Part shown: positions 62,417-64,000 of the stretch, one piece after another | Position numbering within the stretch: the first letter of the stretch is position 1 | How the letters are laid out: every line of letters starts with the position of its first letter | NCBI GenBank assembly: GCA_950106755.1 | Contig: OX467092.1 | Location: 27,666,582 to 27,730,581, forward strand | Reading direction: 5' to 3' | DNA length: 64,000 bases | Origin: Climacium dendroides | Taxonomy: Eukaryota > Streptophyta > Bryopsida > Hypnales > Climaciaceae | Program-made: the position numbers and the translations under genes | Notes under the pieces: generated by a model | What the model saw: the letters and a program-made list of their open reading frames with translations, nothing else | Databases searched by the model: none | Told to the model about the DNA's origin: nothing

Positions 62417-62832
62417 TACATTTTAAAACCTTGAATCATGCAACAAACATAAATTAGAATTTGGTTTTCTACCTAGATACTAAGATGAATCACAAGTTTG
62501 AAGAATACAATTGTAGGAAGAGAGACTGAATACACAATATTGTGAGACTTATATACCTATCCATGTTGAGCATTGATGCCATCAAATCTTACAAGCTCCA
62601 TTGATCACAACCTTAAACTATGCAAATAAACTCAAACAAACACACAATTGAGTTTGGATACTATAATATTCCATTCCCTTTTGAATTGATCTCTCTTTTG
62701 CACAAGGACAAAGTAAACTTAGATTTCAAAGTTCAGTATCCAAACTAAAATTCCTTCATTGAAGGTACATTGTAATGTTGTTTATAAAATAATGAAACTT
62801 TCAAAATTATGACTATTATAGACACTACAATC

Positions 62833-63738
62833 TTAACCCCTAAAGTCACAAGAGTCCCTACGTGGGATTGTTGGGATTTTGGGTAGGTTTGTGTGATTTC
62901 AATTTTTGACATGATTTTTTGAAACTTTTTTTGAAGATACAAAATCAAATTAGCTTTTGAAGCATGTAACTTTTATTTCATTTGATGCTTGGGAAAAAAA
63001 GTTACTCCACCATGAGTCCAAAAAGCAACTCAAGGGGCACCCTACAAAAAATTACAAAAAATTAGATTTATTTCATTTTAATTTTTTTCAAAGATTATCT
63101 TTTGTCTACATCTAAAGCTTTGATTCATATTATTTGGACTGGTGATGAGAAAGTTATGGACATTCTTATTTTTCAGGCAATTTAGGAATCTTTTTGAAAA
63201 AATAACTCATAGACTTCATTTTTCAATGCAATTTAAAAAAAATGTTAGGCAAGGTTTAGTTTTCTTGCTAGATCAATCTCACTATTAGGATTATTGTCTT
63301 TCAACTCTATCTTAGAACTATTAACGGTTTAGTTATCCCTTCAATCTTGAACCTACTTGTACTTAACAAGTTTTTAATGAGTGAGAATTAAATATTTTTT
63401 TATTTTTAGACTCTCAATTTAATTTTTCAATACAAAGAATTAGAAAAACAAAATCAATAGTGCAAAAATTATCAGTTAAAAAGATTCAAAGCCAAAAATC
63501 TAGTCGATCAAGGTGAATAAAAAACTTGTTTTCTTCACTTTGAATGCAAATATCTTGCGATTTGAAACTTCTTCCATACATTCTTATACTAGTGTAGTAC
63601 ATCTTATACTAGTGTAGTACAAGATCTTATGGTTAGATAATTATGTAAAAAAAATAATTTTAAAAGTTTTTTATTTTTTGAAATGGCAGCCTTGAATAAG
63701 TTTTGAAAAAAAAAAGGCCTTGGAACTTTAGGGTTTAA
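62833..63738. mobile_element. TTAA-flanked non-autonomous element, copy 5
   Basis: This copy begins TTAACCCCTAAAG and ends CTTTAGGGTTTAA, so TTAA is intact on both sides. It aligns with copy 2 (34,053-35,022) in the same orientation. Near its right end a 22-bp stretch (CATTCTTATACTAGTGTAG region, about 63,578-63,622) is locally duplicated. Confidence 0.62.
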
Positions 63739-64000
63739 TAGAGGTCTTAACTCCTAATTTATTTGTATAAGAAAATAACATGGTGACAAGGAAGTGCATT
63801 GGAGAGAGTACCTTAGGGAATTGGATGTTGAAGTTTAGATTAGGATAGATAAGGAGTTGTAATTTGATGGCTAAGATTTGGTAACCTTCTTTGAAATGTA
63901 GGGTCTCAAAGAAAGTAGTATAGCCAATTATAATCTAGTACTTATCCAATTTAGTGGTGATGAAAGCTTTTGGCATGAGGCTAAATGGCTAAACACCAAT

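Overview
This is a piece of a plant nuclear genome. The one host gene has eight spliced exons with GT..AG borders and encodes a filament-like plant protein, a family confined to plants. Most of the rest is AT-rich and full of old transposable-element debris, with two GC-richer islands of short reiterated motifs. A non-seed land plant (bryophyte, lycophyte or fern) seems more likely than a flowering plant, but I cannot fix the species.

Layout. 1-4.8 kb: the FPP gene on the minus strand, running off the left edge. 4.8-11.7 kb: its upstream flank, GC-richer and low in complexity, with no convincing gene. 11.7-16.8 kb: AT-rich repeats, including a roughly 0.85 kb TTAA-flanked element. 16,831-32,761: element A, a 15.9 kb DNA transposon flanked by a 10-bp target duplication. 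32.8-51.4 kb: gene-poor DNA with a fold-back palindrome, more TTAA elements, a TA-flanked element and a GC-rich island. 51,369-62,406: element B, an 11.0 kb relative of A with its own 10-bp target duplication. 62.4-64 kb: another TTAA element.

Elements A and B are the main result. Both carry the same two genes, transcribed divergently and outward from a central spacer. One is a Mutator-like transposase with a Cys/His zinc module, a DDE-type core and a C-terminal SWIM finger. The other is a ten-exon gene whose product joins a ParB/sulfiredoxin-like domain (CDGNHR motif), a long charged linker with a basic nuclear-localisation-like stretch, and a permuted N4/N6-type DNA-methyltransferase-like domain. 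Intron positions and phases of this second gene agree between A and B wherever I could define them, and exons 4 and 5 have identical lengths, so it is an old, element-borne gene. The methyltransferase motifs are altered: DLPE or DCQE where DPPY is expected, and DCTASTG in both copies where DPFxGSG is expected. The domain may bind DNA or cofactor rather than methylate.

The spacer of B holds twelve copies of a 14-bp palindromic box (TCTCG-N4-CGAGA), mostly 95-117 bp apart. The spacer of A holds four boxes of the same geometry but different arms (GTCG-N4-CGAC and extensions). An array of palindromes beside a ParB-like gene suggests a parS-like binding platform belonging to the transposon. I know of no described eukaryotic transposon with this ParB-methyltransferase gene, but I could not search for one. 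Both copies of both genes are broken (nonsense codons, frameshifts, a 28-bp duplication, a MITE in an exon, a 5' truncation), so an intact copy would have to be elsewhere in the genome.
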